DNA from: Symbiodinium kawagutii
Taxonomy: Eukaryota > Sar > Dinophyceae > Suessiales > Symbiodiniaceae
DNA length: 64,000 bases
Direction of reading: 5' to 3'
NCBI GenBank assembly: GCA_009767595.1
Contig: VSDK01013796.1
Span: forward strand, 141,386 to 205,385
In this document: piece by piece, positions 43,208 through 56,030 of the stretch
Layout: each line of letters begins with the position of its first letter
How positions within the stretch are numbered: the stretch's first letter is position 1
Program-made: the position numbers and the translations under genes
Notes under the pieces: model-generated
What the model was told of the DNA's origin: nothing
Databases searched by the model: none
What the model saw: the letters and a program-made list of their open reading frames with translations, nothing else

Positions 43208-43289
43208 CTGCTTCTTCCCGTGTGCGCCTGAGGTCCTAGTGTTGGACAATGTCCCGTGCCTGCGTGGCAAGGCAGTGGGTGCTGGAAAG
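43208..43289 (+). CDS. Candidate exon after C-type repeat
   Basis: Acceptor GCCGGCTCAG, one base, then CFFPCAPEVLVLDNVPCLRG, KAVGAGK. Most codons end in G/C. The 3' limit is uncertain: the frame stays open to a GTCAAC site near 43321. The preceding 43020-43145 is C-type DNA (GATCAACCGATCAACCGCAG, GTCATCAACCAAG). No family. Confidence 0.35.
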
Positions 43290-43783
43290 ATGGATCGATC
43301 ACCAGCCATGCTTAGATATGGTCAACATGTGATGGTTGTCCAAAAGGTCCTTGTAATGATTTTGTACAAAATGGCCTGTTCATATACCACAGTAATGTTT
43401 GATGTTTGCCGATAAGAGATCCCCAACAATTCGCATTCCATTTCGACAAGAAATCCAAAAGTCTGTGCCGCAGTACATGACTGTATGTCATGGTCGGTTG
43501 TATGAATCGTTTAAAATTGTCTTTGTCTCTTTGGCTTCTGATGGTTTATTGGTGATTGCTTGATCTTATATATCTGCCCGATGATGGTCTAAGTATTGAT
43601 GGTTCATTCCTGATGGTTGATGATGGTTGACACTGTCTGATATGTTTGATGGTCGATGATACTTCAAGAGGTTTGAAAAATTGGTTGATAAGGGGCATCA
43701 TCCAACCACTGCATGCGACAGGGAGCCCATGGTAGACGCTGAAGTGTGACACCACATGCGCTCTCCAGCCACAAATCACACAC
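43290..43783. other. Intron-like DNA with G-type repeat 43590-43660
   Basis: TGATGGTTCATTCCTGATGG and TTGATGATGGTTGACAC words. Seen from the minus strand the same tract is C-type, so it could serve either strand. Nothing else. Confidence 0.4.
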
Positions 43784-43963
43784 AAAGATGCAGCTGACCG
43801 ATCTGCCCACGAGGCTGTACATGGGAAGTTTTTCACAGGGAGATACGGTTTTTTCAATGCGAACTTGCGCACTCGAAGATGGCAGTGATGGCTCCAAGGG
43901 CGCAACATGTTTGTCCTGGCTAAAGAGTTGGAGATTGTTAGCAGTTTCTTCGAACATAAAGTA
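43784..43963 (-). CDS. Candidate internal exon, exactly 60 codons
   Basis: Minus strand: acceptor CTACTGTACTTCAG; 60 codons in phase 0-0 reading YFMFEETANNLQLFSQDK, HVAPLEPSLPSSSAQVRIEK, TVSPCEKLPMYSLVGRSV, SCIF, then a GTGTGT donor. A second minus frame is open over the same DNA (43546-44055), which weakens the case. No family. Confidence 0.32.
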
Positions 43964-44667
43964 CTGAAGTACAGTAGTTGATGCTTTCTTTGCCCAGTCT
44001 CATAGTTGATACCTACCTCCAAAGTTTTGCCATGCGTGTTTTGTATGTCCTTCATGTTACTTCATGCTTGATTCATTACAATATTCAGGCCGTATCCAAT
44101 GCATGCTGGCCTTCTTTCGACACGTAGTGGCTTTAGTTGTCAACGTTTAACCCACGTACATCCTTCATTATTGATCATTGAGCATTCCAAAAATCGAGGA
44201 TCTCAGCCCCACCAACCCTTCAATCATCATTATCATCTCGGACTGGATGCTAACTGAGACAGACCTGTCAATCTCCACTGATCAGGCGCTAAAGAAACTT
44301 CGTGATGAAGCACACCGCAGTGGCAAACACATCGTTCTGAGGCAAGGATCCATCGATCCGCTCAGGGCGCTGCTGTAACAAAGTCTTGCCAGCTACGAGC
44401 TGCTCGGCAAGGGTTGAACCAATGTATGTAGCTGCTCGGATAGAAGCTGTTTTCTAGACCAAAAACGACACGAAGAAGGCACCGGCCACTGGATGATCTT
44501 CCAACAACGGCGACTGATCTTAGATACAGCTATAGAATTATACAATTATACATATAATCTCAATTATGATGTTTTATATAACTTATGATGACAATAATTA
44601 TATGTATTATGCATGTATTTCGGTGTTGGGAAAGACTACGACATGTAGCAACACATTATGTCGTTAT

Positions 44668-44825
44668 TCACTGCACATGAAATTGCACAAATGATTTTAT
44701 AGCCCCAAGGTCAACAAAGTCATCTTGTAAAAATGCAATGTGGGTCATCCTAAATTGTGTGCAGAGTTCCTGAGATGAGGGGTTCCTCAGCTGCACACGC
44801 ACATCAATGCTCATTGTGCAGGAAG
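44668..44825 (-). CDS. Candidate 3'-terminal exon
   Basis: Minus strand: acceptor TGTTCTCATGCAG, two bases, then SCTMSIDVRVQLRNPSSQ, ELCTQFRMTHIAFLQDD, FVDLGAIKSFVQFHVQ and a TGA stop. If real, it gives the C-terminus of a gene whose upstream part would lie at higher coordinates; 44828-44998 is open in another minus frame (LSGAGGTHRLAQVFNVLHMD). No family recognised. Confidence 0.33.
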
Positions 44826-45388
44826 CTGCATGAGAACATGCAGTGACATGCTGCTTGTTGTATTTTGTTGTTGCTATTATTTTCAACGGATAAGTTGGAG
44901 CTAAGTTGCTTGTTGTTAGCTTTCCCCCAGCGGTCCATGTGCAGCACATTGAAGACCTGCGCAAGTCGATGAGTGCCTCCAGCCCCAGAGAGTTGCATGG
45001 ATGAATCATGTGAAACATGAGTCGCAGACCCAGCTTTTGAAACGGAATGAAAGATGAGGAGTTCAGCTTATTGCCAAAATACGAAGTCGAATTTGCTTGG
45101 AGTTCAGCTTTGGAAAAAAAATCGTGAGTCGGAGCGTTGCCTGAATTCCCCTACTAGTATGGTGGTCAGATGCGGGCACTTTGTGCTGTGTAGGCACCAA
45201 TGTTGTTTCTGCTCAAAGCACATTCCAAATATTCATACACCACAGATCAACACCTTCGCATTTCCTTCGCGCTCCCGCATCCACAAGCAAACACATAAAG
45301 TACATTCTTTTGCCTCCAGGACTGCAACCTGGCCTCGCAGTGAACTCCAGGAGATGGGAAGATTGCTCGAGGGGATGGGGAGATTAGA
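44826..45388. other. Unresolved, overlapping frames
   Basis: Minus frames to 45018 and plus frames 45054-45401 remain open; neither has decisive splice sites. Confidence 0.35.
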
Positions 45389-45470
45389 TGGTTTCATGTA
45401 AGAGTACCCTGAAAAATGGTAGGTTTGCCATGATGATAACTGGGGGTACCTCTATTTTGAGAAGGAACCG
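45389..45470 (-). mobile_element. MITE-like element, copy 7 (shortened)
   Basis: Left TGGTTTCATGTAAGAGTACC, right ACTGGGGGTACCTCTATTTT then GAGAAGGAACC. Interior is shorter than in other copies; the left end is diverged. Confidence 0.6.
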
Positions 45471-45913
45471 TAAATGGTTTACAACAAATGGATCGGATGT
45501 ATGCATGTATGTAATTGAGTGTTGATACATGTATCTATACCGCTAAATTTGCATATATTTGCATATATGTAAATATGTATATGTACGAAGCATATCTTGC
45601 TTACATTTACAGACTTACATGTCGATACATGTATAGAACTGCTTCCAAAAGGCCTATAGTCTAAATCGCTTGCACCTCAGAATCTAGGACATCGCTTGGC
45701 TGACGATTTTTTTGATTTGCTAAGTGGGAATACTCGAACTGCACAGTGTGGCCTTAGTAACTTTTTTCACAGATTGATGCCAAGAACATCTTAGCAGGAT
45801 AAAACATGATGCGAATGAAGCTGAGAATTATGTCGGTGACACCAACGGCAAGGATCCGAACAAAAAAAGTGTTTGTGATGGTTATGCTTCCCCAGGGAAC
45901 ATTTCCGGATTCT

Positions 45914-46045
45914 CAGCGCTCAAAGGTTTTAGATTCCTCCTTTTTCTCCTCTTCACACTCCTTTGCGGGAGGGTTCAAGGTGTCCTGTGGTAGGATGTCC
46001 ATGGGAAGGTTGTCGGTGGTATTAAAAAAGATGGTGCTTGTTGGG
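45914..46045 (-). CDS. Possible 3'-terminal exon with charged tail
   Basis: Minus strand: a short frame starting after CATCCCAACAAG reads TIFFNTTDNLPMDILPQD, TLNPPAKECEEEKKEESKTF, ER, stop. The Lys/Glu-rich end is protein-like, but the plus strand (Ser/Phe-rich) is also open; modest evidence only. Confidence 0.28.
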
Positions 46046-47906
46046 ATGATTTATGGGTACTTGCCTAAGCACAGACCGATTATACATGTATATATATATA
46101 TATATGTGCATGTGATATATAATGATCTGTGGCATTTTGCTTAGGCTACGAGTGCTGTTCATTGTCATGACTTGCAATATACTCAAAGACAAGATGTCTT
46201 TGAATGCATACCAGTCATTGAAGTTCTATTTTGCCTCTGGGTACGGCATTTACATTTCCTTGCGGTTCTATAGGGAATTCGTGTTACCGTGATATCTCGG
46301 GCAGCGCACTCTTCGCTAGAAAGACCTATGCAAATCAAATCCCTTCACCCCAAGGCTGAAGGTTCCCATATCTTACCTGAAATGTGTATATTCTCGCATC
46401 AGTTCACCAGTGAACCTAACCTGCCTTTGGACGCACGGAACACCTCGCAGAACATGTGTCACAACAACATCAAGGTTTGGAGTTGTGAGGACTGAAGCAG
46501 CTGGGTTAACCCGGGGTGGGAAGCATAGGCTGCGGGCACGCAGATGTTGGAATAGAAATATGTATTTGGTTTAAACACCGAACAAACACACAAACGCACA
46601 CAGTTCATGCACGTGCAGTACCTATGCATCCATGTTGAAAGTGAGTCTGCATTCGTCATGCAACGTAAATGCACCCATTTAAGTACATAGAAAGCAGATC
46701 CAACACAGACACATGCAAGCGCAATATACACGCTTAGATAGGCACATCCGGGTTTGTATGATCATTCTCTCATAGTTGATTATCCTCTGGATATCTCTGG
46801 ATATATGTTCACTTGGTTCTAATGAATGCACGCTTGGCGAACAGACTTTTAGCAGCGACGATAACCCACATGAATATGCCTATGCTTACAGATGCACATA
46901 TATGATCACAGATACGAACAAGTACATACTGGCGCGTTAATTGAAGCAGATGCCGTCACATCAACATATATAGTATTATATATATATTCGATATAATTAA
47001 GGCATGATACATATGTATTTCAGTCATGTTTGAAGTATAATACATATTTATCTATGATTATATATAAATATACACATGAAGGTAGCACGAGTTCAAGAGT
47101 ATGCAGTATAGATTGAATTTGGTCACGTAGACACAAAAGGGAGCACACACATAAATGCATGTGTTCACCACACCAACACATGGACATACGCATACGTATA
47201 TTGGCATACATATATATATATATATGTAATAATGTATTGATCATTTATTGTGTGTAGCTTGTAGATCTGTACATATATATATATATATATGCGTACAGAC
47301 GTATAGCTATTTTCTTGATATAGATATACATGTATATTGGCAAACATTCATAGCGAATTAGAGACAGGGCCACACATTTTCATATGGACACAAATACATG
47401 CATGCCTGCATACATACACACACACACACACACGATGCACACACATATGTATACATACATAAACATAGGCACATATGCGTGCATGGATAAAGGCGCACGT
47501 GCACACACACCCATCCATCTATATGTGCATATATTATATTTACAAGCATACATGGACAGCCAGTTTACAGCAACACATGCAGTAAACATGTGCATACATA
47601 GCACATACATACATACATGTATACATATGCAGCATGTCGATGCTTGTGTATTTGCAAACACGCACGCACATCTACAATGTGCGCATATGCACACAGAAAC
47701 ATGTTATAACATGTTCATGTTTATGAGTTGTAGCTGTTTGCGGTTATGCATGTTACTTTAGTTTCGTTGGGCCTTTCCTCGAACTCAAAGACCCCAGACT
47801 TGTATATTTGGTGGAAGATGAATAGTCAATCTTTGTGAATCTTACAGATGTTGATTTCCAATCGGCATCGTCAATAGAGAAAGCATGACTTATCGAACAT
47901 GTTTAG
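46046..47906. other. Intergenic with CA/TA microsatellites
   Basis: 46090-46110, 47205-47230, 47270-47295 are (TA)n; 47385-47700 is rich in CATACACACACA and ATGCACACA words, giving His/Thr/Cys frames without coding meaning. Confidence 0.6.
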
Positions 47907-48090
47907 CAATATATGGTGCACGAATCAGTGGAAACATTTGAGGCGCATCCACGCATCATAATGTGGATGTGCTTCCCAGAACCTCATGTTTTCCCAGAAC
48001 CAGTTCTGGTGAATGCTGGATGGGTTCCGCTTGTTGCAATGACGAAGCTGTTGAAATTTCCCATCGACAGAAGCTGGTGGCCCCAGGAAG
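47907..48090 (+). CDS. Candidate exon, 61 codons
   Basis: After ACATGTTTAG, phase 0: QYMVHESVETFEAHPRIIMW, MCFPEPHVFPEPVLVNAGWV, PLVAMTKLLKFPIDRSWWPQ, E, then one base and a GTGTTG donor. Contains a duplicated FPEP motif. The phase left by this exon (one base, G) matches the two leading bases of the next candidate at 48526, giving a Gly codon at the junction. No family recognised. Confidence 0.32.
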
Positions 48091-48525
48091 GTGTTGCGAA
48101 GGCCACCGGCTTTGGGGCATACTTGGCTACTGCAACAAAGCGGCCCAGATTGTAGGGGTTGCTGGTGCTGATACTGTTATTGCATGATTTAGACCATTAG
48201 AGGCCTAGTGATTCATTTTTCTTGTTGATTTTGTTGCTTGCATATGCGATTGAATTGGCGTTCCTGACCTGTTGCAGATTTTGGGGAATCAACGTGTGAT
48301 TTGGGATGCGAGCAGTTTTGACTGGTGATGGGCATCCAACCGGTAGGGTTAAATCAACAGAATCCCCGTGGCCGATTTGGATGATATGTTTGTGTTTTCT
48401 TTACGAACATGGCGATGAATGTTCAGCTTGCAGGCAGTCACCAATAGGAACACAAGCGCCATGCATGGCATGACATGACAATAAAGGGGTTGCAGCAAAC
48501 AAGAACTGATTGCTATTTCTCTCAG

Positions 48526-48669
48526 GTAAGAATATTCAAAAACCAATTGATACACCAAAAGACTTGACAATCAAAGTGGATGCTTTGCAAACGGGGGTGG
48601 AATCTTTGGTGGATAGTTTCGACACCCAACTGGTTGGCTTCTTCCTTTGGTGGCTCGCAACGTTGCAAG
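48526..48669 (+). CDS. Candidate exon, 47 codons, coiled then hydrophobic
   Basis: Acceptor TGCTATTTCTCTCAG; two bases, then KNIQKPIDTPKDLTIKVDAL, QTGVESLVDSFDTQLVGFFL, WWLATLQ, then CAAG and a GTGCAG donor. The first half is amphipathic, the second half membrane-like. A caveat: CAG-GTAAGAA at its start also looks like a donor, so the site could function the other way. Phase fits the candidate at 47907-48090. Confidence 0.36.
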
Positions 48670-48863
48670 GTGCAGGTTTGTTCCGTGCACAACGGGTGCG
48701 CAGATACCGCTGCTGCACCGCTGAGCCCCCAACGTGGAAGACAAATATGTGGAGTTCAATACGTCATGTTTAGTGGCCGCAATTGCTATGTAATTGGCAA
48801 TACCTTGCTACAGAAGCCGGTAATCATCTTGTATACGGTGGATATACGTAGAAAGACATGAAT

Positions 48864-48867
<4 letters not shown>

Positions 48868-48912
<45 letters not shown>
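48868..48912. repeat. (GATA)n microsatellite
   Basis: About 11 GATA units. Confidence 0.97.
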
Positions 48913-48914
<2 letters not shown>

Positions 48915-51239
48915 TATATTATAGCGGATTAGCCACACACACACACATGAAATACATTATGATATATGCAGTTGTGCTCGGGAGTGTTAGAGATGATATG
49001 AGATGATATAAAGGAATATGTTGATATATTATTAGGGGTATATTATTGGCATTGATGCACAACGTAAGGAATGTTGAAGACTCAACATGCCTGTGTCATT
49101 CGGGTACAGCGTTTGATACTCGCCTCCGGTTGGTGTAGTGCCCTGTCACGAACAAACATGGTTCTTGATGATAGCTCACTTGAATAGTGCCTGACTGTGG
49201 AAGCTATAGGGCAATGTGTTGATTTGGCCCAGGGATCAACCACGGTGGCCAATCGCATGAATGGTTGCTTGCGTGACTCGTGATGTGCTCTGCAATGCTG
49301 GAGTGGATCGGATCTGATTGATTTTGAAATGAGTGAGATTGATTGATAAAGATACCATATCCTGGTTGAACTCATGCTCATTATATATGTTATGAATGGT
49401 TCAGTTACGTTTGACCTTGGAACAAGCTTATGCATCAAAGTACACGTGCTGCAAACACTGCAGCCCTATAAGATGCTGATGGCCATGGTTGGAGGCTCTC
49501 CCTGAGTCATAATTAATCAGCATCGGAGAGGTTCGCTGCAGGTGTGATTGATATCCCCTCCTCCGATCAGCAGTCAACTTTGACCAGCAGCATCATGCTG
49601 AGCAAACTGGTGATGACGACTGCATTTTTCTGGAGAATGACCCAATAAACATACACATTTGATAGATACATATATATATATATATACATACATAATGTAT
49701 GCATATACGTATATTCACATAGATATATATATATATATACATATTTATATATGTATATTTGTTTATATATATATATATATATATATATATTATGTGTGTG
49801 TGTTCATTGTATATCTAGATACAGTATTTGACATCATGGTCCCCACTGGCTTTGGATATGGCCACTCCCATTCTTCACATTGCTTGCAGTCTTTGCGTTC
49901 GTTGTGGCTCCAATTCAGCTGTAGCCATCCAAGGTATTTGTATCCACCACATGTTTCCGTGGCTGTCCATAGTGAGTTATTCCAAAAATAGGTGGTATTC
50001 AATGTGTTTTTCCTTTTGGATGTCGATTTGCAGATATTTGCTGTCAGTTTCAATCTAAGCGGACGACTGGAAATAACATGGGACAACATGCCATCATGCC
50101 AGACCATTCCTGTCTTCGGTCCAGTAAAAACCGACCAACCCCAGAATCATCTTTCCAGTACATTGAAGTGGCCCACATTTGTACGTTGGAAACTTTGGAA
50201 ACGTGGCTCTTTGGGAACCATTCGCGCTGGCAATGTCCGGTGGCACATCCAAAGGCGGATGGGTGGCACGACAGCTGGAATAAGAGCCATGCAGCATCGT
50301 CACGTTTGCCCAAAAACCGAACCAGGTCCTGCTCAGTGACTTACACAGTTGCATCATTCCTAAGAATCCGATGGAGCCAAATCTCAGGGACTGATCCACC
50401 ACAGTTTCGGTCAAGCTCCCACCATTGATCCAGTGAGTTGATCACAGATTCCATCTGGGGAGATCTAGTGCCTTCCGAAGTCGCTTCTTTCATGTTAGTG
50501 AGCCAGGGACCTTTAAAGGTGGTCCGTGAGGGAGGAGATACCCTCATAAGTGGTCTGACATAAGGGGGATTGATTAGTGGTCCTTCAGGGGGATTGATTC
50601 CCGATTATCATAGAAGTACAATGCATGTTCACTACACATAACCTGCAGGTAGAGAATAGAGAATGAAAGCATGTCAGTATGTTTATATGTTTTGCGCATA
50701 GAGATTGTACCTAGACGAAGACAGCTTATCTACCAACCAGCAATTGATTATCATATAGCATTTACTCTTTAATTAATATGATGTAATTCATTTTCATGTG
50801 TGGACGAGTCATCTGTGTTAAATGTTACGCCATGAGAGATTCCTTCCAAACCCACTGGCAACCCTGCCTTCACACTCTCAAGCACCCGCTAAATGGATAG
50901 AATCCCCACCAGGCACAATGGGTTTCTGGAGAGGTTGATTATAGTGTGATGACCCGTGGCTGCTCGTAGGCCTTCGTGGCCCATGGCCCCTTTCATTGTG
51001 AAACGAAGTGGATGGCAAGCTCAGGTGGATGCGGTTTTCCGGGGTTGCAACAACCTGCAGGTCCCAACACAACCATTTTGAGAGGATATATGGGTACTGA
51101 TGGGTACTGTACATTTATTGACGCAGCTATTTGATAGCAGTTATTTGTTTGTGAGGTCCCAGGAACAGCTGCACCCGAATCCATCAGGGGTTCAGGACAA
51201 TTTCTTTGGACCTATCTGAATCTCATGAACCTATATCCT
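48913..51239. other. Unresolved; (TA)n 49670-49795 and overlapping frames 49.8-50.5 kb
   Basis: 49670-49795 is an ATATAT tract with CATA words. 49790-50430 is open in two plus and three minus frames of 76-116 codons; this five-fold openness is odd but no splice pair settles it. Confidence 0.4.
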
Positions 51240-51332
51240 GGTTCCTCAAGTCAAAGGGGTACCCTATGAATGGTTGGTTTACAAACGGATGCCTAAAGGA
51301 TGATTGGGGGGTCCCCTATTTTGCGAAAGACG
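51240..51332 (-). mobile_element. MITE-like element, copy 8
   Basis: Left GGTTCCTCAAGTCAAAGGGG then TACCC, right GGGGGGTCCCCTATTTTGCG then AAAG. Interior ATGGTTGGTTTACAAACGG and AAAGGATGATTGG match copies 2 and 4. About 92 bp, ends just before an assembly gap. Confidence 0.75.
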
Positions 51333-51424
51333 TATATGGCCATTTCAACGCTGGGCACGCATGGTTTGGCACGACGATGACATGTTCGTTGGACAACTGC
51401 ATCAAATCACTTTGCTTCCTGCTG

Positions 51425-51596
51425 NNNNNNNNNNNNNNNNNNNNNNNNNNNNNNNNNNNNNNNNNNNNNNNNNNNNNNNNNNNNNNNNNNNNNNNNNNNN
51501 NNNNNNNNNNNNNNNNNNNNNNNNNNNNNNNNNNNNNNNNNNNNNNNNNNNNNNNNNNNNNNNNNNNNNNNNNNNNNNNNNNNNNNNNNNNNNNNN
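51425..51596. other. Assembly gap (N)
   Basis: Run of N; CCTGCTG occurs on both sides (ends 51424 and begins 51597), so the gap may be a collapsed or misjoined repeat. Confidence 0.99.
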
Positions 51597-51599
51597 CCT

Positions 51600-52254
51600 G
51601 CTGAAATGTGTTGTGTTTTTTTTCTTTCTTTACACTCCCATTTTTTCACTTGGTCAAGTTCCCTTTGAATGGTGGTCTTTTTGCAGACTTGTTTGTTGAC
51701 AAGTCTCCCTCATGTCCGTGAAATGATTGGGGGATGTCGGTAACATACTTGGAGGGGTCATTGAAAGCCAAGTTCGATCCGTGGTATTAGTACACAGATC
51801 TGTTATGATGTACTGCAATGTTTTTGTTGATGAGTTGAAGATCAATGGACGAGTGTTTGCTTTGTCCCATGCCCATTGCTGGTGCTTCTGCAACCATGTC
51901 AGTCATGACGTTCCGTCATTCATTGCTCGTACCGTACCCTTCATGGCAAATTTCCCAAGTTTCCCTCGAAATAAACCGAATCATTGAGAATTCCATTCCG
52001 TCAAAATTGAAAGCCACTAAACATAAAGGAAATTGGATGACCATGCTTGGAAATTCAAATGCAATTGCATCCGTGCTTGTTAACATGGGCGTGCATCTAA
52101 GACTTGGCGATGTTCCAGGACCATGTTAAACTTGTCAGTAGCAATATGAATTGATGATCGCTTAACGGTTGGTGCATCAACAGCCACATACATGTTAATA
52201 CCAACTTTCCAAGAAAATGGATAGCAGTTCACATCCCAACAAGAACTCATTGGA
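51600..52254. other. Nothing firmly supportable
   Basis: Plus frames 51727-52129 are open but unsupported by codon bias or splice sites. Confidence 0.4.
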
Positions 52255-52396
52255 TGGTTTAAAACAGGGGACCACTAGTAGTTTACTCTATTGAGTAATG
52301 GTTCCCATCAAAATGGATGGTTTATTGTATGAGTTATTTCTAGTAATATTAATAAACCATCCATTTTTGGGGTACCCCTATGATTTGAGAAACCAC
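52255..52396 (+). mobile_element. MITE-like element, copy 9, long palindromic
   Basis: Left TGGTTTAAAACAGGGGACCA, right CCATTTTTGGGGTACCCCTA then TGATTTGAGAAACCACC. Inside, AAAATGGATGGTTTATT (about 52310-52326) pairs with AATAAACCATCCATTTT (52350-52366), giving a long hairpin. Confidence 0.7.
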
Positions 52397-54303
52397 CATT
52401 TGGCCATGGGATGTGAACAGCATGGGGTACCAGGTCATAGCCATAGATGTTTGTTTGGCGTCCACGTTTTCGCTCCAGGCTGAACTTCATCAGCACTGGC
52501 CCCGTGCGGCGTCCCAGCTGCGGTAGTATGTCATAAACAGTATGAACATGCATGAACAATGTAATAAGCATAGCGTCCTATATTATCTACTGGTTATTAA
52601 CTATGATTCCACGCTATAATGGTTTATCATGCTTCCTGGTGGTCAACAACAGTAATAAATGGCTGATAGCGGTTAATGATAACTATCAACCAGCGTTCCT
52701 TTCTAATGGTGCATTCCCATGGCTTCTATGCGACTCGTGATCCCCTTCCACGAGGGAGAACCGATCATTTCGACCAACAATTTCGGCCGCTCATGCCCTC
52801 TTCAGCAGTGACCAATTGCTGCTTAATGGCCAATAAATGGTTGACTGATGGTTGATCAACACTTGGGGTATTACATGAACGATTTGTATGGAGAATCCAT
52901 CTAACTGCATGTTCTGCTTTGTTTGATTTCTTTTGCTGCAGCTTCAAAATTTCAACAATGGGACCCACAGTACCTGAAAGTAACAAACATATATAAATAG
53001 AGAGAGAGATCTCATTTACACATATTTCCAACCGTCATACAGCAGTTAGTTGTGGCGAAGCTGTTTGACAGTTTCCGATCCAAAAAACGCCACGGGCTTA
53101 TGGCATGGAAGTTGGCAGCAACGCATCCAAGCAACCAGTGAACTCTGCCTGAGGTCTAGACCTTTTTCGCGTTTGTGCGGTCGGGTGACTCGGGGTCGTG
53201 ATGTTGGGCCAACCCGTTGAGACAATGACAAAGGGCACTGGTTAGGGCACTGAGGAACTTCATATATGTCTGTTGATTCTTAATAGTGTTTCAAGTCAAG
53301 CTAATTTTAGTGAGGTTTCATGGCTTTGGTCAACTCACATTAATGTTGCAGAAAGTTCTTCCGGTTGTCGTTAGCATTTACGCACGCGAATTTGGAATGG
53401 TGATTCCTTGCCCGTTGTAGTCTATATTTTCACATATGCAGGGATACATGAATGTGTATACTTGCAATGCAAGAATGACATGATAATGATACACTCTGAT
53501 ATACTATGTCCCCTGATGTACATTATAGATATACATGTTTTTGATACGATTTGGCTTTTGGTGTGATACAGCAAGTGGAAACAAAGTGTTTCCTACCTGC
53601 CTGTGTGCCAGTTCATGATTTTGCCTTTGCTCACGTCACAATGACGCGTTTCAGGTGGGTTGTGTGGTGGACGTGGCGCTCTCTGTGCAGAGCTCGGCTT
53701 CATGTGCTGTAGCAACAGTGTATATTTGGGTCAGCATTTGATAATCCAACATGTTTGGGAAGTCAACCATTTGTAGATAAATTGACCTGCAGACATGTGG
53801 AGACTAGGACAGGAGGGTACCAATTCGTGGTTGTGACTTCCAGTGTGGACGGCTGTCGTGTACCAATGTGGTCCACTATTGACATCAATCAACAGACTGG
53901 ACCCTGTCCACAAGAACTATTCAGAATTAGAATGCAAAAAGGAATGGAGCCTATTGTACTGAGCATGTGTCACTGGACCTATGTTCTGTAAGAATGATTT
54001 TCCAGTTTGGATCAAGGAAGGCCGGATCAATGATAAGGTAAATTAGATTCGAAGGGTTGAGCAACGGCCTTCTCAACGTTTCCTCACTCAATTTCGGGGC
54101 AGCCAAATCAATGCTTTCCCTCTTCAAATCCCAGTAGCTTCGCATGATTTCGCATCCTTAGATAAGGCAGATCGAGTGTTCCCCATTCAATTGCATCCCA
54201 ACAAGTAGATCAGTGACAAGTTATCATCAATTGTGAAATCACGTTTGATAATAGAGCTTTGATGATTATATGATTATCATCTAACAAGTTATCATCAAAC
54301 AAA
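52397..54303. other. Nothing firmly supportable
   Basis: Dispersed GGTTGATGATGG-like words at 52600-52860. Frames 53755-53991 (plus) and 53046-53231 (minus) lack support. Confidence 0.4.
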
Positions 54304-54361
54304 CATATCATATCATATCATATCATATCATATCATATCATATCATATCATATCATATCAT
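54304..54361. repeat. (CATAT)n microsatellite
   Basis: About twelve perfect 5-bp units. Confidence 0.98.
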
Positions 54362-55796
54362 TCTATCAGCCAATGCTTTCCCCAAAGAAGTTCTCATCTC
54401 GCCGTAGATTCCACGTGTGGACTCCTCGAGGTCGAGGTCCTTCGTATTCCGCCAGGCAGTGTCTTATCCTCTATGGCATCTCAAAACTCGGGAGCAGGTG
54501 CCCGGAGTCGGACGCTGACACCCGGGACTGGGAAAGTAGTGGGTTTTGTTGGTTTAAAATGGTTTCAATATGTTTAAATGTCTTGAATCGTGGATAGAAT
54601 ATGATAGAATTGATATAGAATGATTTAGAATGGCATGTTTACAATGTTGTAGAAATCGGAATATTGATATGGAGGTGGTGATTCCAAACATGGACCCCGG
54701 TTGTGAAATGTGTTTCGGGAACAATGCTTTGCCGCGGGCTTTCTCGATCAGTTTTTGACGGTTTGAGGTTGCGTCCAATCATGGGCAACCCCAGGTATGC
54801 GTTTCTCGAGATGACTACGTTTGGCAATATCCTATAGTTTGGAGGGTTAAGGAGGCCACCCACTGAAGCTGCGGGATGCTGCAGGCTTTGAGTAATGACA
54901 ATGATCAGTGAGGGATGATTGATCAATGAAGAGTATGATCCTGTAATGTAGGATAATTGATTGATGATGCATTATAGACTATAGACGATCGCAAATGGTC
55001 GGTATTCCTTGGCAAGCTGGTTCCCAAGAATTCACGAGGACACAATGCTGAGCAGTAGGAGTTTCGAAAAGAGCTCGTGGTACAGCTAGAAAATCATTGT
55101 TTTTCTTCCTATGCTAAAAGAGTCCGGGATGCCCGGATGTCACGACAAGCGGTGTGCTGGCCTTTGTCATCATCCATGGCTACAGGGGGTTTGAACCCCC
55201 GAACCAGCGTCACAGTACCGGTTTGAGCACAGGAACTGGCATTACCAGCATCACCAGCACGAGAGAGCCAAGTATCGCTAGGCTGCATAGGGTTGTCGTC
55301 AAGTGGATACATATAGTTCCAACTACAATCATTGAACGATTGCAATGAGAGTATCCGCGGCAAGGTTTTGGTATGCAATCAGTAATCAGCCGTCATCTAT
55401 GAGCACACATTGGTATGTACATACCACTAAAGCAACAACTTGGATTAGAATAACAATATGTGATACATGGCTGCGCTACTACGCTATGCAGCCGCTGCTT
55501 TGAAAGTGAGGTTTCCTCCGTGCAGTCACCCCATTGATAACCTGAATATACCTGAATTGTGAAATGTCTACATGTATAGTTCGATACATGTATATACATA
55601 TTTCGACGTATACAAGCTGATCACACAACGTGTGAAACGTTTATGATATGTTTAAACTTAGATACACATTATGCTCAGATACACAGGCCTACAGTTGTGC
55701 AAAACAAAAATGCAGTATACGTATTTGTCTAGGGTCATCCAGATATACACAATAACTGTCAGTGCATATTTTGCAGAAGGAGAGGGATAGAGAGGG
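54362..55796. other. Nothing firmly supportable
   Basis: Unique sequence. A 16-base inverted repeat GGGGGTTTGAACCCCC at about 55187-55202 resembles a T-arm but has no tRNA around it. Confidence 0.45.
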
Positions 55797-55893
55797 GACT
55801 GAATAGGGGTACCCGCAAATCATTCAATATTGCATTATTATTTATGGTAATAAAAGAACATTTTTAAGGGTTCCCTGGTTTGAGAGACGACCA
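55797..55893 (+). mobile_element. MITE-like element, copy 10
   Basis: Left GACTGAATAGGGGTACCC, right TTTTTAAGGGTTCCCTGGTT then TGAGAGACGACC. Interior AAATCATTCAATATTGC and ATGGTAATAAAAGAAC. Ends directly before a GC-rich block. Confidence 0.65.
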
Positions 55894-56030
55894 TGCCAGG
55901 TCCTGACCGGCGGTTGCGCTCAGCACTTCAGGGAGTTGTTGCACGGTGCCGGGCCGGGAAATCCAAGCTGAAGGGGGGTGACTGCCAGCAATTGAGTCAC
56001 TGGTGGCCTGGCGGTTGTTCATGATGATTC
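55894..56030 (+). other. GC-rich coding-like block next to MITE copy 10
   Basis: Plus frame MPGPDRRLRSALQGVVARCR then AGKSKLKGGDCQQLSH to a TGA; minus frame 55864-56100 also open. No splice pair is decisive. Confidence 0.25.

Noticed and set aside
55180..55210. T-arm-like sequence GGGGGTTTGAACCCCC suggesting a tRNA gene
   Set aside because: It fits a B box only on the minus strand, and no A box, anticodon arm or matching acceptor stem lies at the required distance.
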